From Berghia stephanieae (lineage: Eukaryota; Mollusca; Gastropoda; Nudibranchia; Aeolidiidae): 64,000 bases of DNA. The DNA is taken from contig CM067447.1 in the NCBI GenBank assembly GCA_034508935.3, forward strand, positions 32,687,098 to 32,751,097. Direction: 5' to 3'. This document shows positions 12,413-24,996 of this stretch, piece after piece. The number at the start of each line of letters is the position of its first letter. Position 1 is the first letter of the stretch. A program made the position numbers and the translations under genes. The notes under the pieces are model-generated. The model did no database searches. It was not told the origin of the DNA and was given only the letters and a program-made list of their open reading frames with translations.

Positions 12413-15400
12413 AATTGATTGCAGTTGTGACTCGGATCAGTTTTAGTTAAAATTGATATAACACGCGACTCTTAAAAATATCTGACGTGCACAAGGCGGC
12501 CAACTGTCTAAGAAGATGGCCGCTTTTGTGGGGATCCATGCTGCCTAATACAGGTTTGACTGTATCTTGACTTTTGACATTTTATTTTCTTTATCAAAAG
12601 CTTTAGAGAAATATAGAAGAATTGAACCAATTTGGCCTTTAGAATGGAAAAAAAGTTAACAAAATAAAAATTCTGAAATTATGAATTGTTGTTATTGTTA
12701 TCATCTGTTCTAAATTATGCCTTTCATAATAAGTTTATATTTTACCCACCTCAAGTTTTATTATATCTCCTTAAACATCAATTGCCTTTCTTTGTAATAT
12801 TTTTACAGATACTATGCATGTTTATGTGGACACAGAAAAATAGTTGAATATCTACTTGAAAGAGGTAAGATGTGGATGGGGGTCCTTGCTTTCAATTCAG
12901 GCAGGGGATGTCATATGGATTTAAAGGAAATATCTATAACTGGATTGAAGACTTTCTAAATAATCGAATACAAAGAGTCATTGTCATTGGGGTGGGGTCA
13001 GACTTTAAGACTTCAATAAGCGGTGTACCCCAAGGAAGTGAATTGGGACCACTTTTATTTCTTTTAAATATAAATGATTTACCATGTGGCACTAATTCAC
13101 CCTGTAAACTGTTTCGAGTCTATACTAAGAGCTATAGTTCATCCGAGCATCATAACATTTTACAAAATGATATCTTTCACTTTTCAAATGGTCACAAATT
13201 TTCAAATTTTCCCATGACATTTGGATTTTAATGTTTCGAAATGTAAAGTATTACATATAGGAAAATATAATCCATGTCAGAATTATTTTACTGATACCTC
13301 TATGTCAAATCTGCTTTCCATTATGCCTTATGAAAAAGATGTCGGAGTTATTTTTGATTCATTTTTTAATTTTGATGACCATATTGATAATTGTGTAAGC
13401 CGTGTAAACATAATGATGGGAATAATATATAGAACATTTATTTTGTATTTGTACAAATCACTCGTTCAACCAATGATAGAATACGGAAATTGCATCTAGA
13501 GCCCATTATCTATAAAAAACAGTGTATTAGTATTGAAAGTGTACAGAGGAGAGCTACCAAAAAGATTTATGCAATACAGTATTTTCTTACAAGGAAAGAT
13601 TAGAATTTTTGGACTTACCAAGTTTGAAATATAGAAGAATTCGTGGGGATTTAATTCAGGTTTATAGATTAGTACATGGTCTGGATAGGATAGACTTTTC
13701 TGATTTTTTTTTCATATTCTAATATTACTTTTATTAGAGGGGACAAGTTTACTATAGGTACTAGATGCAAAACAAACATTAGACAAAATTGGTTTGGTAT
13801 TCGTATTTTCCAGAATTTGATCAATTTGAAATTTGAAACAAAGAATGCAAGATCTATAGATTATTTCAAGGTGTTAGTAGACAAGGAATTATATGGAGAT
13901 TTATATGTGATGAATAATACTTGTTTGCACTACTGTTGACATGGCTTTCAATCTTGTATGTAAATATCATTCATTGTTTTCTTATTATGATTATTATCTG
14001 TTTGTATGGATGCATGAGTGTGTATGTTTGTTTATGTGGTGTGTGTTTACATGTTACAGTTAAAGATATAACTTGTTTGTACATCAAACATACATGGTTA
14101 CATTTAAGTTGATTAATTATCTTTACCATGTTTATCATTATTGTTATATTTCCAACAATAGATTTTAGCATCATTATCAAGGGCATTGAAGGGATTTCAT
14201 CCTATTTAGCCCTATATCATATTTTATGTTATGTTATGTTATGAAGTCTTTTGTTGTTCTTGTTCTCACTATATCTATATCTTTGTTATTTAAACTTGAT
14301 TCCAGCAGCTTCTTTAAAAAGAAAAGAATAATGCAGTTACTTAGTACTTATTTATGTCAAACAACTGAATCTCTTGACACATTGTGTTAATTCGTTTTAC
14401 TTCAACTTGCTATACTGCTATTACCGCCACTGTCCCATACATCATAGTAAAAGGAAGCTTTACTGTAATTCAGTTATTTCACATATAAAATTACTAAATC
14501 TTGTCTTAAAACTGACAGTGCAGTTACCAACTAGACAAGTACAATGCCTTTAAAAAAAATTATATTTTTTGAATTGTATTTTATATTCTTCGGAAATGTA
14601 AACTGAGAAAACCCCTATTTATGTTATGTCAAACTGATATAATTTATTTTTGCTTTGTATTCAATATTTTCACATTTTCCATAAGCAATAATCAGCAATA
14701 AGTTAATTTTTAATACCTCATGCTGACCTGCAGTTATACTACGGGTTTGACTTAGTGACTTAATCTGTGCCTAAAAATGTTGAGCATGTTAGGATCAGTG
14801 GCAATTATAACTCTGGTCCTGTGATTGTCTACATGGGTATGGCATTTTATACACATTGCCCCACTCGCCTTGACATGAATGAGTACCTGCAGTTAGACAT
14901 TGACTTAAGAGGTGATGTAAATTATATAATGTGGGGAATGTTGGTTTTGTTTGGTCTGCAAGGTGAAGCTTTGTAAAGCACAATGAGCATAGTGAATCTT
15001 TGAAAATGTCAAATATAAACGTTTATGTTTTTGTTTCTTTACTTTTTTTCTAAAATAAACTTGCAGTTTAATTATTCAAAATATTTTTATTTTACCCATT
15101 AGCATCTTGGAATCCAGTTCAATTTGAACAATACTGCATGTAGTCCAAAGCATTGTAAACAGCGGTGTATAGAATGAATCAAAAGGTTCATATGTTTTCT
15201 TTTCCCCCTTGAAAGTTGGATTTTCATTTTGGGAAGACACTATTTTTTAGGTTTTTACTGTCAGGGCTGTTCTAAGTAACTTTCAATCAATGTTCTTATT
15301 AAAATCCTTCATAAATTATACACAGGTGCAAAATGTGAAGCAAACACATTTGAGGGAGAACGATGTCTATATGGAGCCTTGACTGATGACATACGGAACC

Positions 15401-17080
15401 TGCTTAGAAATTTCAATATTATCTCATCACGTATAATCCGTAGAGCTCCCTTTGAAGAGTTTTTGAGAAGGTGATTATGTTTGTCTGCATTACTCTGACA
15501 TTGTCATTAATATATATCTCTCGCTCCTGCAATGGAGATCCCTGCCAGTTGGGTGTCTGGAGATCTGGCATAATATGAAAGTTTTAGAACCAACAGAGAA
15601 TTCTCAGTTTATAAGTATAATTGTCTACCAATTTAGTTACTGGTACCCCAAAAGTATGATAAGGACTCGGTGAAAGCTATTTATTTTAAGGAATGTTTTA
15701 TGACAAACGTGTACATTTCTATAGAACATTCCGATAGATTCAACATGGCCAATGCACTTTTTAGTGATTAATTTATTCCTCCAGCTGGTTGTATGGAACC
15801 AAATTTCTCTGTTTTAGAGTACAAGTTTATTATTAGGTATCCTTCCCAGCAGCAGCAGCAACAACAACTACAACTACAGCAATAATTACTATGCTCTCGA
15901 GCTGGGAGCCAACTTTTTGAATAATTTAAAAAGATACTTATTGTATGTTGAATAAATCAACAAGATCAATTAAGTTTTAAACAACAGAAAACTCAATCAA
16001 TGAGGAAAAGAGAGAAAAACACTACAAATTCATAGAAATAATCTAAATATAATTTATTTATAAAATTGCTAGAAACTATGTGTGTAATAAATACTCCCAG
16101 GTTTAAACCCAGGAGCCGACAGTAAACGATGTGTGGTCCACTCTTTTAAGAAGTTAAGAATTATGAAAACTTATTTAAGGAGTCTATCTTTTACTAAAAG
16201 CCCTATTCTTTGGCTCTACACGTCTTACTAGTGAATGTAACTATGCTTGATTTTATTTTTATTTTTTGATTGACATTTGTTTAACCCAATGTTTACAGAC
16301 TTTATGATACAAAGCTCTATGCCGATGTTATGTTTAGCGTTCATGGCCAGAAGATCCCAGCACACAAAGGGATTCTCAGCGCTAGGAGTGACACCATGGC
16401 ACAGATGTTCAACACGAAATGGAGTCAAAGAGACATGATTGAATTAAACCATTCTATGGTAAGAATTAGTTAAATTATGTTGATGCGTAATTTTAAACTG
16501 AATGGAATTTTCATGAAACTTCTTGTTCTAGCTGATAACTCAGTTGATAGAGCACTCACTTCACACGAAAAGGGACTGAGATTGATCCTGGGTGCAGTCG
16601 AAATCTTTTTCTGATCCCCATGTCGGTGATTGGGTAGTAGGTTCTGTTAGATCTAGTGGAAAGTACTTTGCGATAAACTAGCATCCTATCTAAAAGATAG
16701 CAAGCTATTGTCCGCTTCACACTATAGAAACCGGGAAAAATTCCAGCTCCATGGGCCTCATGGCTCTGAAGGACTACTTTTTTTTTCTTGTTTTAGGTCA
16801 AAATTTCTACAGTAGAACTCGGAAATAGCGAGTTCGACGGGTCCACTCCTGATTACTCGCTATTTCCGAGTTCTCCCTATTCCCGAGTTGCCAGGAAAGG
16901 TTATAATACTGTATTGCTGGTTATTCCCCTCAGTGTGTAATTCGAGTAAAAGCCGTCGCCCCTATTTCAATTTCTTCACAGAAGTGGCAGAATGCTTGGT
17001 TTTTTGTTGTTTTTTGTGGGTTTTTTTTGGTTTTTTTTTTTCAAGTAAAATCATGACTAGAAAAAAAAACAAGAACATAG

Positions 17081-17116
<36 letters not shown>

Positions 17117-20100
17117 GGCGCGAGTGTTTGTATGCACTCGGCATGTTTGATGAGGTAAGCAAGCGCATCACTCAATCACTGACCCATTGAAATAATGGTT
17201 CCACACTCCCCTCTCTCGCTGATCGTGTCGTTCGTTAACGATGCTACTCGCTGACCGATGCTGCGAAGTGAGGCATGTTGACATGTGCTTACCTCGCGTG
17301 TCGCGTGGCACCACATTGGGTGAATAATTGATCCCCACCCCCAATACACACACACACGCACACAAACCCAACCCCCACCCAATTTTGTTTCGCCTATTAT
17401 GTCCCCCTCGTGGATCTTTACCTTGCAGTTGGTGAGGGGGCTTGAGGCACACGGGAGGGCAAAGGTGTAAATCCCGGTCGACCGTCACGAGACCATCCCG
17501 GGTATCGAGCCAACGAGCCACATGAGCTGCTCGCCCCGGTGTGTGACTAAATTTGATCCAAACCCGGTGCCCGAATAGCAGCCCTATCCCGGGCGCCACA
17601 CTATTGTCCTTATGTCGAGTCCCAAACAGTCCCGTCAATGGCGAAGCGGTCTGCCGCCTAGCCAAATAATACCGCGTTCGTGTCGCCCGGGTCGTCGGCA
17701 CGTCCGAGAAAAAAGCAAACGTCCCATGCATCAATCGATTCGCGGCCTGCCGATTGGAAAATGCGACGGCGGGGATGGCGAACTGACGCGTATATTGTCC
17801 CTGAACGTGGAGAGCCAGAGTATGGCAAAAAATGAGCTTTTATCAAAGCTACTGGCCGTTCATTGCGTTGATATCCTCCTTTTACAGGAGACCCACCTTT
17901 ATTCAGGCGCGCAATCTTCCCGATTCCAGATCCCAGGCTATACGGTGGTCCAACGCGAGGACACTTCGAGGCTCAAAGGAGGGGTTAGCGTTTACGCTAA
18001 AGAGCCATCGAAGGTAAGGGTCATTGAGAGCGTAACGGACAGCAATGGGGTGAACCGAATTTCCGTGGAAGTAGGTGGACTGTGTTTGCATAATATTTAC
18101 AAACCACCTAGAGCGACTTGGACTACACCACCGGTACCGGTGGTCAGCCATCCTTCCATCTGTCTGGGAGACTTTAATAGCCACCATCACGAATGGGGCT
18201 ACCGAGACTGCAACGAGGCAGGAAGACAACTCCGCTCATGGATGGACTGTAATGATCTACACCTAGTGTACGATCCTACAGCCAAGGGTACCTTCCGGGG
18301 TACCCGCCATAAGAAGGAGTATACTCCAGACCTCACCCTCGTAACGAAAGGCGCGAACGGTGAACCGTTGCAGGTGAAGCGGACAGTCCTCGGGGACTTT
18401 CCGCATAGCCAGCACAGGCCGGTTTTGTCACAGCTGGGGTGACAATACCGAGGGTGCAGTCTCTCCCACTTTGCAGATGGAATTTCAGGAAGGCTGACTG
18501 GGAGGAATTCAGTTCCTATATCGAGCAGGTCTGCCTGCCATTCCTCCCAAGTCCAAGAATATAACCAGATTTAGTAGGCTACTGGTTAAGAGCGCTCAAC
18601 GCTCTATTCCACGGGGCAAACGGAAATTCTACACCCCTTGCTGGACAGCAGAGTCGGAAGAGCTGTACCGAGAGTACCAGCAGACCCAGTCCCAGGACAC
18701 AGCCGATAGACTACTCCAGTCTCTGGCAGAGGGAAGGAAGCAACGGTGGCAGGAGACCGTGGAAAGTCTCGACTTTACACACTCCAGCCGCCACGCTTGG
18801 CGTTTGATAAAGAAATTGGACCCAGATCGGAATTTCCGAAGGCTGCACCGGAATGCGAGGCAGACACAATTGCCAAGAATATTAAGAACCGTAGCAAGCG
18901 GGTCCCTAATCAGGCTTTTGAGCGCGGTGTCCGCAAGGCGTACCGTACGATTTTGGACTCGCTCCTGCGGAGGAGTCGGACTGGACGGCCCCGTTCAGTC
19001 CCCGAGAAGTGGGTGCAGCCATTAGCGAAGTGAAGAACGGCAAAGCAGCTGGGATAGATGGTGTATATCCCGATATGGTGACGCATCTGGGCCCCAGGGC
19101 ACGGGCCTGGCTAGCAGAGGCAATGTCTGACATCCTTGCAAACGGAAAGCTTCCACAAGTGTGGAAGCATGCGAAGATAGTTGCCATCCTGAAGCCAGGG
19201 AAGCCGGCGAAGGAGGCAGACAGTTACAGACCCATATCGCTGCTGAGCTGTCTTTACAAACTGTTAGGGGCGTGTTCTATTAAACCGATGGGGGCCAGTC
19301 CTAGACGCTGCCCTGCCACCTGAGCAGGCAGGCTTCAGGGAAGGGAGGTGCACCACGGAGCAGGTCATTGCCCTTACAGAGCATATTGAGCACGGGTTCG
19401 AGAGAAAACAGCAAACAGGTGCTGTGTTTATAGACCTATCAGCGGCGTACGATACGGTCTGGTGCGATGGGTTAATGCTCAAACTTGCAAAAATCATAAG
19501 GTGCAAAAAGACCTTGAAGTTGTTCTCTTCGATCTTAGGGGAAAGGCAATTCCACGTCGCGCTGGGAGACGCCACGAGCAAAGTTAGGAAATTGAAGAAT
19601 GGGGTCCCTCAGGGGTCGGTACTTGCGCCAATGTTGTTTAACGTTTACATTAGCGATATGCCGAACACTTCCTCCCTGAGGCTGGGATACGCAGACGACT
19701 GGGCACTCGTTACTCAGAGTAAAGTGTGGACCCGTCTCGAGAGCGTACTCAGCGAGGACGTCACCAGACTCAAATCCTACTTTGACAAGTGGTACCTGAA
19801 GATGAACACTTCAAAAACCGTGGCCACTGCATTTCACTTATGCAGTGGTTGGCACACCCGTAAACTGAATGTCCTAGTCGGGGACCAGCCACTCCCATAT
19901 GAGCCGCGTCCAAAATACCTAGGGGTGACGCTGGATCGCAGCCTTACCTATCGGGTTCATCTCGAAGGGGTTGCCCGGAAGATAGAGAAGCGGAATAGTC
20001 TTCTGAGGAAGCTGGCGGGATCGACTTGGGGCGCTAGCCAAGCGCTCCTGAGAACATCCGCCCTGGCACTATGCTATTCCACCGCGGAGTATTGCGCTCC

Positions 20101-23100
20101 AGTGTGGGGTAGAAGCAGAAACGTTGAGAAGGTGGATGTAAAACTTCGCAAGTCGATGCACATAGTGTCGGGAACGCTAGCAACAACCCCTAGAGAATGG
20201 GGCCCGGTGATGGCAGCGATCCAGCCCCCCGATGTCCGGAGGGAGACCATTACGGGAAACTGGCTGAGTAAGATCAAAGAGAGAGGGAATGGGGATACCC
20301 CTCTCATGCGCATAATGAACGGTGCCCCCGTTTCGAGCCGAAATAAGTCCCGGCAACCCTTGTACGCAGAATCCCTGACTACGGACAGAGCTGCACATAC
20401 GAGATGGAAGTCGGTTTGGACGAATTCAATCCCTCGTGGGGGCGGGGACCTACACTCCTCTAAGCTTGGTGAGAAGTTGCCAGGCTTTGATACCAGTAAG
20501 AGGAGACACTGGGTAGCTGCGAATCGGCTTCGGTCGAGGAGCTGCCTAACGGCCGGTGCGTTACATCAGTGGGGTCTAACTTCCTGTCCTTTATGTCCAC
20601 GCTGTGGGCAAGAACCCGAAACGGCAGAGCATCTAGTCGAAAGGTGTGTTGTGACGATGCTACCGGGCGGGTTCGCGACGGTGCACGAATGCGGACCGGA
20701 CTTTGCTGATTGGGTCGATCGTCATAACATAATAGTGTGAACCATAAGAAGCTGCTGCTGCCTATTATGTACTACTACAGACTAGGCTACTATGTAATAT
20801 TACTCGTAACGAAAAATAAGAAAAGAAAAGAGGCTAGGCTAAAAATATTTAAATTGCCATTGTCTCTTGTTTTGCTTTAATTCGTTCGCAGTCCTAGGCT
20901 GGGGCAGGAAATGCTCGTTATTTCCGAATTGACCTCTTTTTCATACTCGCTACTTTCATGCTAATTGTATTGACTCAAATAAGGGAAAAAAACGGGGATT
21001 TAGATTTTACTCGCTATTTCCGAGTTCTCGCTATTTCCGAGTACGTTACTTTCATGTCCTACTGTATTAATAAAGTAAAGTGCATGTATAATTGATTAAA
21101 ATTCATGTTTTCCGAATGATGTGCTTTTCATTTCATGCTGCATCAAAGACTTAAGTTTAATAGGCACCAGTTACAAAATTTGATCTTTCATGACCTTTTG
21201 CTGATGTGCATTTTGACTCTTTACAATTAAATATTTGAATCAATTTTTACTAGGTTGCGTCTGTTTGTTCCACTACAAAAGAAATAGTATGGACTTAACA
21301 AAAAAAAATTCTGACCATTACTTCAAAATTTCGAAGAAAAAAGAAAAAAAATTGAATAACTAAATACAACAGGTTGAGAAACAGGGTTAGCAGAAACCAT
21401 CAGTTATACACCTGATTCGAGTGGGGTAACATGCGTAAAATTCCTTACTTTAAGGAAATAAAGACAGGGCTATAGTTTTGCGTCATTATCACTTATCCTT
21501 TCATTGACATGTGCTTAAAATCGTTTTTTGTTGAGGAGACAGAACCACTGAACAACTGATGTCATCTATGATCCACTGTCTCAAAGCTGTTTTATGTCGG
21601 GATGAATAAGCTTCTGGAAATTGAATTTATAGCCGCAAATGTGAAACTTGGGGTTACTTTCTCTTCATCACCCCCTAGAATAGAGAACATATTACCGTTT
21701 CTTGCATTGGAAAAAAAAAAAGATGGAAGTTGATATTTATTATTTTTTATTTCTAAATACACTTTTCGTGGTCCTCTTTCATCCAGACATAATACTGTTT
21801 TGAGACAGTGGGTCACATATACTGTGAATATTTTAGAAAAGTTTGTAAAGTTGCTTTCTACAATCCCATGATAAAGGTCATTATTTGTTTCTTGTTGAAT
21901 TTACTTAGTCAATCTCTGGGCCTTCTTCTGCGTTTCTACCAGTATGTTATATTTTCAAAAAGTCAAAATCATATTGAAAGAGTCAATAGTTTCATGATTA
22001 AAATATTGACACAAATAGTTGCAGGCTTAAAAATATAGGCAAATGAAAATAAAGAAAAAATAAATAACAAACATAAACTGTAAGTTGTAATTAAGCAAGA
22101 TTAAAAAGTTTTCCCTAACAGTATCTTTAAAAAAGAAGGCAAATGGAAACAGAATTAACAAACAAAATCTGTAAGTTGAAAGTAAGCAGGATTTAAAACA
22201 ATGGCAGGCTTAAAAAAGTAGGCAAATGAAAACAAAGAAGAAAAAAATAAATAACAAACAAAAACTGTGAGTTGCAAGTTAGCCGGATAGCAATGAGCAT
22301 TATAATGACCAAACTGAACATTTCATAATTTCAGATTTCAAAGGCAGCATTTGAGTGTATTCTTCAATTTATCTATACAGGTAAGTGTCTTCAGTTGATA
22401 GAAAAAGTGTTGAAGCACAAGAAAGAAAATATTTGGACTCTTAGTTTTCACATTTTTTTGGTGCTGAATTTAATATTTTTCGAAAACTGATGATTTGTCT
22501 TTGAAGATGCAAAAGCAGTTGATCTTAACAGGTTGATCAAATGAGATTTTATTTCATTTTTTTTACCTCTGTCTCTGTCGCCAAAGAGTTCAATCCTTTA
22601 TAAACTATCCCTATCAGATGATGGTGATTATGGATTGTAGATTTAAGTGTCAATAAATAATACTAAAATATCCCAAATCAAAACAAAAAGGATAAAAGGA
22701 AACTGTGGTATAAAATGTTTGAATCATTAAAAAAAAATCTTTATATGTCACTATTTTGTGATTTATTTTTGCATTGGTGTAATACATAATAGCTATTTAA
22801 TCTTTATTCTTTTTTATATAAAATTATTGTTAGGTTTTGTATACAACTATTTTTTCGCCGAAGTTTAACATATAGGATTAAAGTAATATGAGTCTCAATT
22901 TTGTCTGTGCTCAAGGTCGGGTGGACATTCCACTAGATTTGATAGATGACTGTGTGCGGCTGGCCAGACATCTTGGAATGTCTAGATTTGAAGAGACCAT
23001 CGAAGTGACTGTGAATAATACCTTTTCTTGGCGTGAGTTATTGATAACATTTTACATGTGCAATATGTTCCCATAGTTTTTGCCCCCCCCCCCCCCCCCC

Positions 23101-24949
23101 CCCCCCCCGCCCCATCCCAAAAAAAATCATGAAACATTGCATTAACAATGACAAAACTTGCATCCAAAAATAGCAACATTTTTTAATTTGCGAAAAAATT
23201 GCATTCCGTTTTATATGGTAATTGCAAAATTTCAAAGCTAAAAAGAAGGCCAAATGTCAAATACACTAAATTGATTCTGTTGTGGATGCTTCATTGATAG
23301 GAAGTGTGTGTGGCAAATTTTGATAAACAATGATAATAATCCTAGTCCTTGCTCATAACTAGAGACTTTTTATATAAATATTCTAAATTATTTTGCGATG
23401 AATTGGGGTTGTTGGTAATCAGCTATAATAATGAATACAATACAAATAGTTGGTACACTTTCTCTTTATTAGTTTAAGGATACATCTAAGTATACTGCAG
23501 AATGGATTCCATTTTTAATAAAAATGTTAAGTTGTTAAATTGGAAGTTTTATTAAGAGGTTGATTAAAAAACAAAAACAAACTGTTTTCAGATAATACAT
23601 AATACATATATTTTATGTATAGAATACATTCATCCTCTTATTACAAAAATTATATAGAGCTTGCATTTACATCCATATCATAGTTAAACGCATTTAACTC
23701 TTTGTACATTATTTCATTTAAATAGGCAGGTGATAGAGAGCTAGAGCTAGATCAGGTAGATTATTTGGTTGATACATTTAAAGACAGATAATCAAATAGA
23801 CAGACAAAGAAAAATATGAGAATGTATACTGGACTCAAAATATAATTTCAGGGTCTTGATTTTGATTTTAATCCTCTATCATAAACGTGATTGCCATACA
23901 TGATACCTCACAGAAAGAGGACGAATTTATCTTTGCGATCATTACAATTCAAAGAAAATGATAGACGATATTGCATTTTGAAATACTGTTTCAATATTTT
24001 AAGCCTTATCACTTTAAAGCCACGGCAAATAATGATTGTAAAAATTAAAGTATTTCTCACCTAATATTTAAGATGAGAGACATTTGAAAGTTAAAAGTAT
24101 GTGATTTTATATCACAATAACAATTTTTAAAAAATAAATAAAGGCACAAATTTATTTTAATTATTATTATACTTATGTTTTAAGATCGATTGAGAAGAAT
24201 TCTTTTGAACAACACCAACGATAAAAAAATGTATGAATCTGTTAACCTGTTTTACTGCAGATTTAACTTTAAAACATTATAAACATGGAGTACGCTTTTA
24301 CGTTGACAACTTGCAAAGTAAAGTTTTCATACGAACACATTGGTTTCTATTTTAATAATTATACTATCAATTTAAGTTAGACCGAGACAACTCTTTTGAG
24401 CCATCAATAATCAAAATTAGACCAGTAATAAGTTTGTAGGTATGCCAAAATGGAGTAGTGTTTTTAAAAAATCTATAATTGATTGATAAAATCAATGCAT
24501 ATAGTCATCAGTATTTCATTCTGTATTTCAGTGAGTGATTTGGTCAGGGCATCTGCATTTAGTTCAGTTTCTCTTCATCTTACTTTTCATTTCATAATGC
24601 TCCAAGCATTTACCATAAGATTCACGTCAGGGCTCACAACAGGCAATAGCAAAATAGGGATAGTATTGTTTTCTTGGTGTTCTCTGGTGACTCTGAGCCT
24701 ATGCTGAAGATGCATGTTCTCTTTAGAATTTTAGATTTGATATATTTTATATTTTCACTTTTGATTTTTTTTTTCATAGAATCAAGTAAGCCTGGAGTTA
24801 AAGTTACAACGCTGGTTGTTGACTCCCCAGATATGAGTAATGATCTACGATTTGACTTTTCCAGACTGGCAGAGAAAACTTTTCCTCCACAAATGTGCTC
24901 TTGGGTATGACAAGATTAGATTTTAAAAGAATGCAATTTTTCTGATTTT

Positions 24950-24996
<47 letters not shown>

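Larger units (their letters stand above)
10985..12560. mobile_element. degenerate DNA-transposon-like region with repeated AAGGCGGCC words
   Basis: Related words occur at about 11000 (TTGTATAAGGTGGCCAC), 11212 (TTGTGTAAGGCGGCCAG) and 12489 (GTGCACAAGGCGGCCAAC), with palindromes such as TGGCCACCTGCCATGGTGGCCA split across 11017-11038. This fits a decayed palindromic-end DNA transposon, later split by a 102-bp insert, a SINE B copy and a GA microsatellite. Its ends are not defined and the family is uncertain. Confidence 0.35.
17403..20759 (+). mobile_element. endonuclease/RT LINE (I/Jockey-like, perhaps Nimb), near full length
   Basis: Flanked by an exact 11-bp repeat GCCTATTATGT (17392-17402 and 20760-20770), giving a 3357-bp insert ending in a (GCT)n tail. 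Order: about 200 bases of 5' UTR; APE endonuclease 17612-18442 (LSLNVESQ, LLLQETHLYS, LGDFNSHHHEWGY, TPDLTLVT); a middle part in broken frames; RT 19009-20740 (VKNGKAAGIDGVYP, YRPISLLSCLYK, FIDLSAAYDTVW, NGVPQGSVLAPMLFN, catalytic GYADDWALV); and a C-terminal zinc motif CPLCPRCGQEPETAEHLVERC. The main frame is broken roughly four times between 18430 and 19430. No separate gag-like ORF1 precedes it. GC content is well above the surrounding intron. The clade call is tentative. Confidence 0.9.
16810..21064. mobile_element. pogo/Tigger-like DNA transposon, host of a nested LINE
   Basis: Left end TA|CAGTAGAACTCGG (TA at 16808-16809); right end TCCTACTG|TA (TA at 21065-21066), matching in inverse orientation and flanked by TA as in Tc1/mariner-pogo elements. 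A 17-base word, ACTCGGAAATAGCGAGT (16817-16833), is repeated as its exact complement at 16855-16871 and 21009-21025 and nearly at 21026-21042, forming subterminal hairpins. A GT run lies at 17083-17113. No transposase is seen outside the nested LINE; without that LINE the element would be about 0.9 kb. Confidence 0.75.

Noticed and set aside
12202-12446. Ser-Leu and Arg-Glu repeat frames
   Set aside because: GA microsatellite artefact; the same applies at 39703-39953 and 47129-47389.
17168-17734. 188-codon minus-strand frame
   Set aside because: Antisense to the 5' end of the LINE; no independent signature.
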